Part shown: positions 1 through 9,784 of the stretch, in pieces
How the letters are laid out: every line of letters starts with the position of its first letter
Numbering within the stretch: position 1 is the stretch's first letter
From: Labyrinthula sp. Ha
Taxonomy: Eukaryota; Sar; Bigyra; Labyrinthulida; Labyrinthulaceae
DNA: 64,000 nucleotides
Assembly: GCA_015227615.1 (NCBI GenBank)
Contig: JAALGZ010000031.1
Location: forward strand, 1 to 64,000
Direction: 5' to 3'
Program-made: the position numbers and the translations under genes
Notes under the pieces: model-generated
What the model saw: the letters and a program-made list of their open reading frames with translations, nothing else
Told to the model about the DNA's origin: nothing
Database searches by the model: none

Positions 1-15
1 GCCAGTAATCAGCAG

Positions 16-435
16 TCAATCCAGAGTCAATGAATAGCACTTTGTAGCCATCCTGCAATGTGCGATTCCAACGTTCCACTGTCCCTTAATCGATGGATGG
101 TACTTTGGCGACACATCATGAACTACTCCCAGGTTCTCAAATTCTTCCTTCAGTGATGAGTTAACAAACTCATTTCCTTGATCCATCTTAAAGTTGAGCA
201 GCTTCCTAGATGTCAAATTGTTTATCCTCTTTAACCAAGCTTTAATTACCTCGGTTACTTGTGATTTCTTGCAAATGCAAAACGTCCACTTGTACTTAGT
301 GTAGTCATCAACAAGAGTTAGCATGAATCTAAACCCACCTTTTGCGGTTGGCAACGGTCCAACAAGATCTGCATGAACTTTTTCAAATCTTCTAGTTGCT
401 TTAAACTTGTGCACTTTTGTCGTACCAGGGGTCAT
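16..435 (-). pseudogene. copia integrase core fragment (element 1)
   Basis: About 140 codons of a retroviral-type integrase catalytic core. Visible blocks are HADLVGPLP, the LVDDYTKYKW segment carrying the first Asp region, and MDQGNEFVNSS, which matches the usual second Asp block (D-x-G-x-E-F). The region after it, normally TPQQNG followed by the catalytic Glu, is degenerate here (HPSIKGQWN). The fragment is out of frame with the upstream gag-protease block and runs off the left edge. It integrates element cDNA in intact relatives; this copy is not expected to be active. Confidence 0.75.
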
Positions 436-476
436 CTTTCAGACAACTTTCCTAAGTTACACTCTATGCATTACTT

Positions 477-1595
477 TCATTTCTTGAACCTTTCTTTTGG
501 AAGCCCATCTATCAATCCATGCTTCTGCATCTCCATCATTGTCTGGTAAGATGGATGTCCAAGCTTGCGACACCACTCCATGGTTGTGTCAGGTGTCAAG
601 CCTAGCTTCCTAACATTAGTTTTGAATGAAAATGACAACCAATACAGCTTGTTTTGACCTCTTTCAGTAACCAACTTATGGGTTTTTGTTTCATTAACTA
701 CCACAGTTTGATTCTTCAAAAAGTAGGGAGACCAATCTTTGTCTGCTAACAAGCCTGTGGAAACAATCATGTTTTGGTTTAAGTTCTCATCAAAAGCAAC
801 ATTTGTAAGTCTTACACTCAATCCAGTTTCTGTTAATCCTACAAAGTCTCCAATGTAATTTACAAGAACAACTCCTGAAAACGTCTCAACAACTAGAGGT
901 TCTTTAAGGCGTTTTAAGTTTGTCATTAGTTCTTTTGTTGAGCACACATGAGGACTAGCACCCGAATCTAAGCAAAAATGGATTTCATTTGACTTCTGAG
1001 TACCACCATGAGCTCCAATTAAGCAAATCTCTGTTTTTTCGTATAGACCTAACCCACTAAGATCATCCTTTTCCTTAGTGGAACAAACTTTCTTCACTTG
1101 TTCTTTTTTCTTTTTAGGGCAGTCGAAACTTTTGTGACCAGTTTTCTTACAGTTCCAGCAACATGGACATCTAAACTTGAGATGGCCTTCCTTCTTACAA
1201 ATCGGGCACTTTTTCTTCTTAATGCTTTGCTTAGCTGGAGCAGCATTTGCAACCTGCTCCTTCAGCACAGCTCTAGTGCCACTTAGACTACTCAACACAG
1301 TAGCTCTTTGCATCACTTTAACTAGAATTTTTTCCATGTCGTAAGAATTGTCATCACTCCTGAACATCTTCTCTGTACGAATGTTCAACACTAGTTCATT
1401 AAATTCTGTTGGTAGCAAGGAAAACAACTTCAAAGCCTGTTGAGAGTTTGAAACAATCCCCCCTGCATGCTTCAGTTTCTTCACAGTAACCTTAAATTTG
1501 GTTACTGTCAGAAGAACATCTGGTCCAGCCTCAATTTGCTCTAACTCACGCTCAGCTTCTTGCAGTTTCACATCCTCAGAAGTTACACAAACCAA
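477..1595 (-). pseudogene. copia gag C-terminus, zinc knuckles and protease (element 1)
   Basis: 372 codons. The N-terminal part is gag-like (LLPTEFNELVLNIRTE). Two CCHC knuckles follow, CPICKKEGHLKFRC and CWNCKKTGHKSFDC, which is one more than most copia Gag proteins carry. The protease active site is CLDSGASPHVC. The block ends with the GAG-pre-integrase signature (CRKLGHPSYQTM). The frame overlaps the preceding gag block by 13 nt, which points to a frameshift, and it ends before the integrase block. This is a decayed gag-pol, not a host gene. Confidence 0.8.
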
Positions 1596-1870
1596 CTGAA
1601 GTTCTTTCCAAGCCTCTTCACACTCTCAAATATTAAGCAAAGATATTCTAAATCTCCCCCTACACACCTTAGTAGGTCACTAAGCGCTCCAGCTGCCTGT
1701 CTCTCAAACTTTTCGAGCTCTTTGGGATCTTCTGGTACAGTTCTGGCACCAGTCACAATCCCCAAAATTGCCGTGCGAAGAAAGTACAGCTTCATATTCT
1801 TCGCCAACGTGGCGTAATTCTTGGCGTCTGTGAGTTTTGACGGAAGTTCCACTTTTTGAGACAGTTCCAT
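1583..1870 (-). pseudogene. copia gag N-terminus (element 1)
   Basis: 95 codons in a third frame. The sequence has the pattern of the N-terminal copia gag domain: LTDAKNYATLAKNMKLYFLR, where a Trp in the NYxxW motif is usual and is replaced here, followed by an acidic and basic helical stretch. It overlaps the downstream gag-protease block by a few bases in another frame, so the two were once one reading frame. The ATG at 1870 fits a natural Gag start. Confidence 0.65.
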
Positions 1871-1930
1871 GTACTTCTGCGTTTCGTTTAGGCCCTTAAC
1901 CTGTTGTAGTAAGTCTTTGATTTTCTAGAG

Positions 1931-3114
1931 AAATTCTTAGTTAGTTAGTTGCTCTGTCCTAAACAGCTAATAGTACTGAAGACTAGAAGTTAGTCACTAG
2001 CAACCACAACAAATTCTAATAAATTTTTATATTCTTTATTCCTTCTATAATATTTTCTAGAAAATTTTTCTTGCTCGGAATGAACTATGAAACACTAAAA
2101 TACTCAGAGCTGAGAAAAAGATAATAATAAGAATTCTGGGATTGTAATCTAAGTTAATTGATGATTCCTTTGAACTCTGACATACATCAATTCAAAGTCC
2201 AAATCTCATGAGAGGCACAAATCAGGAACTAAGGAGTTCCTCAATACTTTATTTAGCTTTGAAAATTACTTTGATCATATTATTGTAACTTTTTTTCTCG
2301 TAAGAGTCATTTATTTATTATTTTTTGTAGCCTGCATTGAGCTTTATTCTGTACTATTGCTTTCTATCATTATATTAGTCATGTCTTTATTTCCAAATAT
2401 ATTTATGGACTATTTGATACCTTTATTATAATTAATGAATTCACATGCTTGAAGAGAAGTTTAAATGATTTTTCCAGTACTTATTTCTTATTTAAGAAAT
2501 CATTAAGTTCCTATAAACTATGTGAAGAACTATCTTAAACATTAATTTCAATATAGGTTAGAGAAAAATTGATGAAAATGAATACAAGATATTTTTCAAA
2601 CTCAACCCTGGCAAATAAGCTGGGAAGTAGAAAATATTTCTTTTCTATGAGCATTTTACAAATAGATATCTCTAAGCAAAAACAATATATTTTTTTAATT
2701 CAAGATTAAAATATATTTTAGCTAACAATAAGAATAAACTTCAAGTGTGAACGCAAAGAAAAGGATACAAGTTTTTGAATTGTTTCATTTAACAAATAGT
2801 AAAGAAATGTATTCAATTTTGGAGATAAACTAAAAGAAAAAAAACAATATTTATATATATAAATTTTATCAAAAACAAACTACAACTTTAGTGTTTATTA
2901 GTAGCGATTAATACATTCTTTTTCACCTTGATATTGCTGAAAAATAGGTATTCTCAACTAAAAATAACAGAGCTAGTGGAATTATTTTGAAGTTGTGAAC
3001 CCGACTTTAGCCTTTTATAGCAGTCCAAGTATTTTTCATCTGATTAAATATCCGTCGTACTCTTTGCAAGCGAGGCTTCTTTTGTTTTTGAAGCAGTGAT
3101 AATTTTGTTATCAT
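1931..3114. other. intergenic, AT-rich, nothing recognised
   Basis: No coding frame with recognisable content on either strand. The left part may include the 5' LTR of copia element 1, but there is no partner LTR to compare with it. Confidence 0.6.
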
Positions 3115-5659
3115 TCATCCTAAATATTTTCTTCTTAAGTAAAACCTTTCTTCCACTTCTTGTTCACTCACATTGTGTTGTTCAACCAATTGCTGAATAA
3201 AATTTAAAAGGAAACCATCTCTTTCTGTTCCAATAAATCTAAAACTAAGTTCGTTTTCTTTAATCACAAATATATCAAGTATTTCATCAGGACCAAAAAT
3301 TATTCTAGAAAAGAACTTGAACAAAAATGAATTTTGAAGCTTTTTGTGGTTGAAGAAAATAAAAACAATTTGCAGAAACTTTTCTCTTGTAATTGGATTA
3401 TCTGTTTTCCACACTAAATCAGGAGTCAAAGATATTTTTAATTTCGAATCTTTCACTTCAGGAAGTAACACAGGAACAATAAAACTGTTTTTTTCTCTTG
3501 GATCCACAAATAGAATTAAACTATGTAAAGCTAAGTTTAAAACATATTCTCTTTCTTTTTTTGTATATTGTTGTAATAAAACTTCAAATAGATCTTTTCT
3601 TATTATTCCAGTATCAATATATTTTCTATAGTTTGAAAATACATTTTTATTTGTTCTAAAAGCAAGTTGATGAAAACTTTCATCACGAATGAAACTTCCC
3701 AAAGCTTGAGCTAAGAAAGAAGGTGCAAAAAATATAAAATTCTCACTTGCAGATAAGTTTAAACCAGGAAAATAAGAAATAATTCCTTCTTTAGAATAAA
3801 TTTCTAACATTTCTTCCATTTGTTCTTTAGAAAAGTTACATTTCTTGGCTTTTAGTTTAAACTTTTCAACTGTCATATAACTTGATTCTTCTCGACAATT
3901 ATCAAAAAATAATGCATAAACAGATTTAATTGAAATACCTCTATTTATTGAGTATTTTAATTTGCTTTTGATGGCCTTCTCACGACTCTTATCAAAATCA
4001 ACAGCATTTTCAACAGGAAAGAAAATAGTTTCTTTATCTTCAACAAGATTTAACTTCCCAGAAAGCTTAGACAGAAAGGATTTAATTGTATTGTTTATAT
4101 TCCCAAGTGTTTTGTTTTTCTTTAAAAAAGTTTTTAAATAAGTTCCAATAAATAAAACAGGTGCTTTTGGAGTATTTCTTAAAATACTTTCACACCAAAA
4201 TTTTAGTCTAAATAAATCTTTTTTATTTAACTTTGTCATATTAAAAACAACTAAATAAATAGCTTTTTTATTCATAAAAATATGATGAACTGAAGAAAAA
4301 ACTTCTTGTCCACCAAAATCATAAACATGAAAAAAAGTATCACTAGTTGTGAAATCTGAAAAATAAGAATCTGTTGTATATTGTTCAACAAAAGTTTTTT
4401 CTGTTATAGTTCTTGTAATTAACTCACCTTGAAATTCCAAGTTATATTTTGACTCTTTTTGAACTTCATCTTCAATAATATATTTACAAGATATCATGTT
4501 CCTAACTCTTTGAACGCTGAGATCATATTTTGTAAGTGGTTTAAACTTATTGTGGTTAACTTGAAATATATGATAATCTTCCAAAACTAAAGTAGATTGT
4601 ATTTCTTTTTGAAAACTTTTTCCAGATAAATTTCTTAATAAAGAAGTTTTTCCAGTTCTTCCATCACCTAAGAATAAAACTAAAGGAAATAAAATACCTA
4701 TAAGAATAACTGAAACTTCTTTTAACTCTTCATACTCTTCATATTGTTTTTGTAATGAAGAATGAACAAGTGGTTTCAACATTTCACTTTTTCCTTTAGG
4801 TTCAATAAAACTTTTAAAAACTTGCACACCAAGAACAGAAGGATGCGAATCAACTATTTCTTGTAGCTCAATAATATCTTCTTCTGGAAGATTTTCAGAT
4901 AAATACCTATCACCATATATTAAACTCTTTGTTGTTTTATCAGTTTTCAAGAAGTTTTTAATAGCTGAAATAATAACTTTGTTTTGAACCTTTTCATGAA
5001 TACTAAAAACTCAATATTTTGGTAAGAAATACTATATTCTTAAAATAGTTTTATTAAAAGATAAGCTTTTAAATATATCTGATATAGCTCGTGCCCAGGA
5101 TTTTGTATTCTTTAGTCTAAATAACAATATAAAATATTCTTACTTTATCTCTTTTACACTGATTGATATTAAGAAACTGCAAAAAAAGAACTCTGTAGAA
5201 AGATAACAATTATCAAACCTAAGTTAAACACATACGAAAAATATACTCCAATTTATTCAGTTTCAAGATTTTAAGTTGTTGACAGTTTTGAAAATTTTCA
5301 TCACTGAATCTACAAGAGTAAAATCTAAAGTGATGAAAACAATAACAAAATACTTGAGTTCTTTCACAGCTGCAAAACAAAGAATATAATTTGTAAAAAA
5401 AGATTCGACAGCATCAAAGGCACAATATCGAAACCTAACATTAAGATAATAGAACAGAGTATACTCTATAAAAGACACGTCTTGATCTGGTTGGAACCCT
5501 TCGACAAACTCTTTTATCTCTGTTTTAAACTTGTTTGGGTTTAAACTAGTTTCAAAAAAATCTGGTTTCCTTAGATTTATTAACATACTTAAGATACCGT
5601 TCAATCTGAAACGTTTTTTTATTACTTCTTTTTTCAAATTCTTTTTTGATTGAGCTCAT
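3115..5659 (-). CDS. Roco-family GTPase (LRR-ROC-COR), eight exons with 27-30-nt introns
   Basis: The proposed CDS starts at the ATG at 5659-5657 and removes introns 5570-5597, 5435-5464, 5325-5353, 5219-5246, 5117-5143, 5003-5032 and 4668-4697. That leaves 2,343 nt, or 780 residues. The first ~230 residues form leucine-rich repeats (VSFIEF, VKELKF, LKILKL, VKEIKL, ILRIYI). The ROC GTPase follows, with P-loop GDGRTGKTS near residue 264 and the switch motif DFGGQE near 380. The C-terminal ~300 residues are COR-like (IISYFPG, IFFAPSFLAQAL). Roco proteins are dimeric signalling GTPases; no kinase domain is present. The G4 position reads IGTYLK, without the usual Asp. Without splicing, the ROC-COR frame (3115-4950) has no ATG at its 5' end and the LRRs are scattered over three frames. 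One more possible intron (5520-5546, 27 nt) is in frame and undecided. Confidence 0.8.
4668..4697 (-). other. 30-nt intron splitting the P-loop Gly (phase 1)
   Basis: Starts GTATTTTATT and ends TTATTCTTAG on the minus strand. Removing it joins the beta-strand SVILIG directly to DGRTGKTS, a normal G1 motif. It is in frame without a stop, so retention would only insert ten hydrophobic residues. A shorter 18-nt GT-AG choice inside it is also possible. Confidence 0.65.
5003..5032 (-). other. 30-nt intron in LRR region (phase 2)
   Basis: Starts GTATTTCTTACC and ends GAGTTTTTAG. It contains an in-frame TGA if retained. Removal joins ILRIY to IHEK and restores the 28-residue spacing of the repeats. 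Confidence 0.8.
5117..5143 (-). other. 27-nt intron in LRR region (phase 2)
   Basis: Starts GTAAGAATAT and ends GTTATTTAG. Retention gives an in-frame TAG. Removal gives VKEIKLKNTKSW, placing V, I and L exactly 28 residues before I, I, I of the next repeat. Confidence 0.8.
5219..5246 (-). other. 28-nt intron in LRR region (phase 2)
   Basis: Starts GTATATTTTT and ends TTTAACTTAG. The length is not a multiple of three, and removal is needed to join LKLNKLE to FDNCYLS in frame. Confidence 0.8.
5325..5353 (-). other. 29-nt intron in LRR region (phase 2)
   Basis: Starts GTATTTTGTT and ends TCACTTTAG. Removal joins VKELK to FYSCRFSDENFQ and moves the frame so that LKILKLNK is read; without it the frame hits a stop at 5263. 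Confidence 0.8.
5435..5464 (-). other. 30-nt intron in LRR region (phase 2)
   Basis: Starts GTATACTCTG and ends TTAATGTTAG. It is in frame without a stop, but removal gives VSFIEFRYCAFD, which aligns position by position with VKELKFYSCRFSD and LKILKLNKLEFDN. Confidence 0.7.
5570..5597 (-). other. 28-nt first intron of Roco gene (phase 2)
   Basis: Starts GTATCTTAAG and ends AAATCTAAG. It links the only plausible ATG-initiated first exon (MSSIKKEFEKRSNKK...) to the frame beginning RKPDFFET. The acceptor AAG is less pyrimidine-rich than the others. Confidence 0.65.
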
Positions 5660-6622
5660 ATTTCTTTTGTTGGTATAGGTTTAGGTTTTAAGGGAGTTGA
5701 TTGGGCCTACTGGCCTAACCCTACGGCGGGGATCTAAGTACCAATAAGAGCTACGTACTAATGTATTATTTTGATCTTCTATTATGTTCCAATAAGTTCT
5801 ATTGATCTTATTGGTGTTTTACAGGATCCTCTGAAGCTGGTTGGTCAAACTCTCATCTCTTGCTTATTTCCAGTATTTCCCAAAATCCTAACTTTTCTGA
5901 TACAATCCACAATCAAATTAAAAAAACATAAATCATGCAAAATGTAAAGATAGTGCCAAGTGTGTTCAGTTCAAGCTGTTGAAACCTTTCTCGTTGAAGT
6001 TTTACCACGTTATGCCTTTCTATTGTGTTCCTGTTCAAGATTTTCACGATTTTGCCCATTCTTATCTGGTTTCTGCATTTTAGATGGCCTGTTTTTATCT
6101 CATGTTGATTCTTGGACGATCCTATATATGTTTCGAGGTATTTGAGGGTAAGTGGAGGTGGCTTAAGTCCGGGAGGTTGAAGGGAAGTACAGTTGGTGAG
6201 ATTTCTCGTTGTTTTTAGGATGTGTTCTTCATTTTTGAGAGCAATTGTTTCTTGCAGCTGAAGTTATCAATGGTCTTAGTGAGTGTTAGGGGGGCTCCTT
6301 TGAGCTGAGCAATGCTGTTCTTGAGTTATTCTGTAGTTTGGTTTTCCAGGGTTGTTGTTCCAGGTCAAGGATGTTGGTATTCTAATGATTTTCTGGTCAT
6401 AGTGCGGTATTTGTCAACTTGGGAGGATTGCGTTTATTTGCTCCAGTAGCTGAAAACAGTCTGTCGGATTCATCCCTTTTTCTCCAGTTGCTGTTCCTGA
6501 CGTTTCACTTAGTGCTTTACGGGATATTCTAGTTGTTGGGTTTTCTGTGGGTTGATTGTGATTACTTTATCTTAGTCGTAGCATGGGTGCTATAGGGGTT
6601 CTGTTCACGTCAAGGTTCCTGT
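5660..6622. other. intergenic and probable LINE 3' tail
   Basis: No host coding frame recognised. A locally GC-richer patch (5695-5740) is followed by an inverted repeat, CCAATAAG ... CTTATTGG, near 5790-5815. The 6150-6622 part is richer in G+T on the plus strand, like the adjoining LINE body, and is probably its 3' end; no poly(A) end or target duplication was identified. Confidence 0.4.
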
Positions 6623-9600
6623 TCACGTCCAAGGCCAAGTCTGCGTTCCTGTTGAAGTCCAAGTTCCTGTCCAATTGCTCTTCTGGTTCCCGGTTTCTTG
6701 CGCAGTTTGAAGGTTGGTTCTCATTTTCAGGGTGGTAGGAAAAGTGGGATGGTGTGGGCTCTCAGACGGCACTGGAACTTTTCCTAGTAGTGCAAGTGCT
6801 TCATCGTAGTATATAGGTTTTACTGTTGGTGGTGGGGATGGGCTTCGAAGTTGGTAATCTCGCAACGCTGCTAGTTCCTTATCTACAATACCTCTTGCTG
6901 TGCATCTATGGTTCTCCTGACGTTTTGTCACTATGCTGGCAAGATCCAAGTCACCCTCTTCCAGTTGAAAGCTATAGCCATCTATTTTGTCAATGACTTT
7001 TTTCAGCCTTCTTGATATTGTTGTTAAGGTTTTTGTTATCTTTACATTGGACGACCAATTTTCTACGTTGTATATGGTTGGGACTATTAGTAGTGCTCTT
7101 GTCAGGTTAATTCTGCTCTTCTTTTGGATGTTTGAGGAAGAAAATTTGTCTCTGAATCTGTTGATGTGGTTGTGAGCTTCATTTAGTTTCTTGGTGATAG
7201 CATCAGTATTAATACCTTGTGGATCAAAGATAGCTCCAAGATATTTGTACTTTGTCACGGCTTCAATTGTTTCTGCTGCTACTTCAACGTTGCTTGTTTT
7301 GGGTTGGATTTTGTCGTGTATGATCGTTCTACTGTCAGTAACCGCTAAAGTCCCAGCTCTGCTTCTGTTGCGTGTTCCATCACAAAACCTCGAGCTTTTG
7401 TGACACCTTAGTGACGTTTCTGAGTGAAAGTATCTATCGCAACGTTCGCAGTGAAAGTTGGTCAATATTCAATTTATGTCTACGTCTGGTATGTTATCAG
7501 CCAAACTGTATCCTTCGCTTGTGAGCATAACTTTTGTTTTGTTAATATTAGTTTTTAGGCCTGTGAGTTGTTGAAGGTTCTGCAGTTGCGTTACAAAGCT
7601 GATTATTTCTTCATAGTTCCTTGTTACTATTACCAAGTCATCTGCAAAAGCAAAGTATCTGAAGGTTTGGTTGTGTAAGCTGGTGCCTTGTAAGGTATTA
7701 TTTTTTATTCTCTTCATTATAGAGTCAAGACAGAGGATAAAGATGCTTGGGGATAAACTATCTCCTTGAAGCACACCTCTTTTTATATTTACTAAACTAC
7801 TTTTTTCTCCGCTGTCTGAAACGAAAACTTTGGTCTTGTCGTAAAGGATGGTGATAAGTTTGATGAGCTTTTTTGGTACGTGATGCTCTTCTAGTGCTAG
7901 TTTCATGAATTTATGCGAAATACTATCAAAAGCTTTTGCAAAGTCTATGAAAAGAATTCGAAGATATATTTTCTGCTTCAGAGTTTCCTTTATGATTGTA
8001 TCAAGTGCTTCAATTTTCTGTATCGTTGAGCGGCTGTTTCTGAATCCTGCTTGATAATCTGGAAGTTTATTCAGTATTGGTGCTATTCTATTGTTGATGA
8101 TTTTTGTGAGAAGTTTAAAGTGAGAGTTCAATAGTGAGATTGGTCTATAGTTCGATGGGTCATTTTTACTTCCCTTCTGTTTGTATAGATACACTACTTT
8201 GCCTCTGCAGATTTTTCTCATCTTTTTAGACTTGAACGCATCTAGCCTGAAGAAAGATTGAATTTCTCTAACAGCATGTTTTTGAACTATTTCAACATGC
8301 TTCAGGAGTTCGTTTCTTTTATTGTTTGGTCCTGGAGCTTTATTATTTTTTAGGGTTTTGATGCATTCTTTGATTTCATCTACTTTTGGAGGATGAATGT
8401 TTATGCTGTTCGAAGGAGCCGGTGCAAGAATTGGAGTTTGGTAATGTCGTATTTGGTTTTCCGTCAATAAGCTCATTGGAAGTGGTAGGTTTTGTTGCTT
8501 CTCTAAATATTATTATAGTATCTGGATACGACCTGCGGTTCCTACCAACTTTCCAGTTGTATTCTTGGTTATTTTACCGAGCTGTTTACGGACTGGTTTT
8601 ACCTTCTTCATCAGTTGATACCCAGTTCTCGTATTGTTGTTTTGGAACGCAGTTTCTATTTCAGACGCTATTCTCTCCAACCAGTTGCTGTAGTCTTCCT
8701 TAGCTGATCTTTTTACTTCGTTTGTAATTCTTTTCTTCTCCTCAGGATTCAGGTTGCTCCAGTTGGCTCGTTTGTACCGCATCAAAGACATGGTTTGTTC
8801 CGAGTTCTGGTGTTCTGGGAGGCTGTACTTAACTTTGGGAAGATGTTTTTTCATGATGTTTGGAATTGAGTGGGTTAGGGTGATTTAAGTATCGGTGAGA
8901 GTCTCATTGAGATCCAGAGCTTCTTTCCCTTCTCTGTTTACCTTCTCCTGAATGGATGTGTTAGTTCCTAGCACGCTGTAGTCTAATTGGGTTCAAGTTC
9001 GCTTACCTGCTGTGCGATCCTGGCGTATGTTTATTCGAACACTGGTAGCAAGATGGTCAAAGTTTCTCTCCATCCACAAGTTGTATGATATTTTTGGTGA
9101 CATCTTCAAGTGGGATATTGTAGGTATATGATTCGTAATTACATAGTCAATTTCAGATGGCCCCCCACTATTTGACCTTGGCATAAATGTAGCATGTTTC
9201 CTAGAGCCTTTCTTGCCTGTAACAGCTAAATGGTTGCAGATTGTTAGTTCCTTTACTTTCAAAAACTCCACTAACAGTTTACCATTAGTATTTGTACGAT
9301 GAGAGAGCCCTAGTTTACCTTCTACATTTAACTCTTTCCTTGAGACTTGAGCATTGAAATCACAACAAATGAGAACCAACCTTCTCTTGTTAACTCCATT
9401 CAGCTTCGACTTGAGCTCCTTCAGGTACATCTTGTACGTTTCTTGACCGTGACCGCAGTGTGGCGCGTAAGTGTTAACCAAAACGAGACTTCTTTTTCCA
9501 CCTAGTTTGACAACCAGCTTCAGGATCCTGTCGCTTCTTCCGTCTGTGTCCGTTACTTGACTAGCAAGCTCGTTACACAGGAAAGTCGCTACGCCCGCCG

Positions 9601-9784
9601 CTTTTTCAGGCAGTTTTGAGCAAAACCACCTTCCTGAAGCCGAGCTAACGTTCACCATTCGCTGTAGGCGTTGCATTCCTTGCTTGTGCAGTTCCTGTAA
9701 CATTAAAATTTCAGTTTTTTTAGTAAGTTGTTGTACGTAGCTGCACTTAAAGGCAGTTAGACCACCAACATTCACCCTCACCAA
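6623..9784 (-). mobile_element. LINE (non-LTR) retrotransposon with APE endonuclease and RT
   Basis: Order on the minus strand: AP-type endonuclease (8993-9784), linker (8513-8854 and flanks), reverse transcriptase (7469-8476), then a C-terminal region with a C2H2-like finger (6623-7465). No LTRs are present. These are the hallmarks of APE-type LINEs; the clade is not assigned. True 5' and 3' ends could not be fixed; they may extend to about 9930 and 6150. Confidence 0.85.
6623..9784 (-). pseudogene. LINE ORF2-like polyprotein, one frame with in-frame stops
   Basis: All blocks lie in the same frame (1,054 codons). Endonuclease signs are LQELHKQG, VNTYAPH, ICCDFNAQ, GPSEIDYVI and the terminal NFDHLAT, matching the N, E, D/N and H-containing motifs of APE enzymes. 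RT signs are YRPISLLN, FIDFAKAFDSI, GVLQGDSLSPSIF and the catalytic FAFADDLVI. The thumb-like part shows YKYLGAIFDPQG, and the finger reads CERCDRYFHSETSLRCH. Internal stops are TGA at 8993, TAA near 8883, tandem TAA-TAA at 8510-8515 and TGA at 7469. After each stop, the sequence continues coherently in the same frame. No frameshift is needed anywhere, which is odd for a dead copy. Activity is not expected without readthrough. Confidence 0.8.

Larger units (their letters stand above)
1..1930 (-). mobile_element. Ty1/copia-type retrotransposon 1, 5' part, cut by window edge
   Basis: Reading on the minus strand, the order is gag, zinc knuckles, aspartic protease, GAG-pre-integrase and integrase, which is the Ty1/copia order (integrase before reverse transcriptase). 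Reverse transcriptase, RNase H and the 3' LTR would lie off the left edge. The three coding blocks (1583-1870, 477-1595, 16-435) are in three different frames, so the copy is broken by frameshifts. The right limit is approximate because the second LTR is not in the window and no LTR pair can be compared. Confidence 0.8.

Noticed and set aside
4680-4697. 18-nt alternative intron at the Roco P-loop
   Set aside because: Possible, but the 30-nt choice gives the better G1 motif and matches the size of the other introns.
5520-5546. Extra 27-nt intron in the Roco gene
   Set aside because: It is a GT-AG stretch in frame without a stop, but neither the repeat spacing nor the frame decides for it; left undecided and not listed as a feature.
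5263-5637. Stand-alone 124-codon minus-strand reading frame
   Set aside because: It has no ATG at its start, and its parts are LRR exons of the Roco gene separated by tiny introns; its last third is read in the wrong frame.
5668-5823. Possible solo LTR (TGTTGG ... TTTACA)
   Set aside because: Flanking bases show no target duplication, and no related LTR occurs elsewhere in the window.
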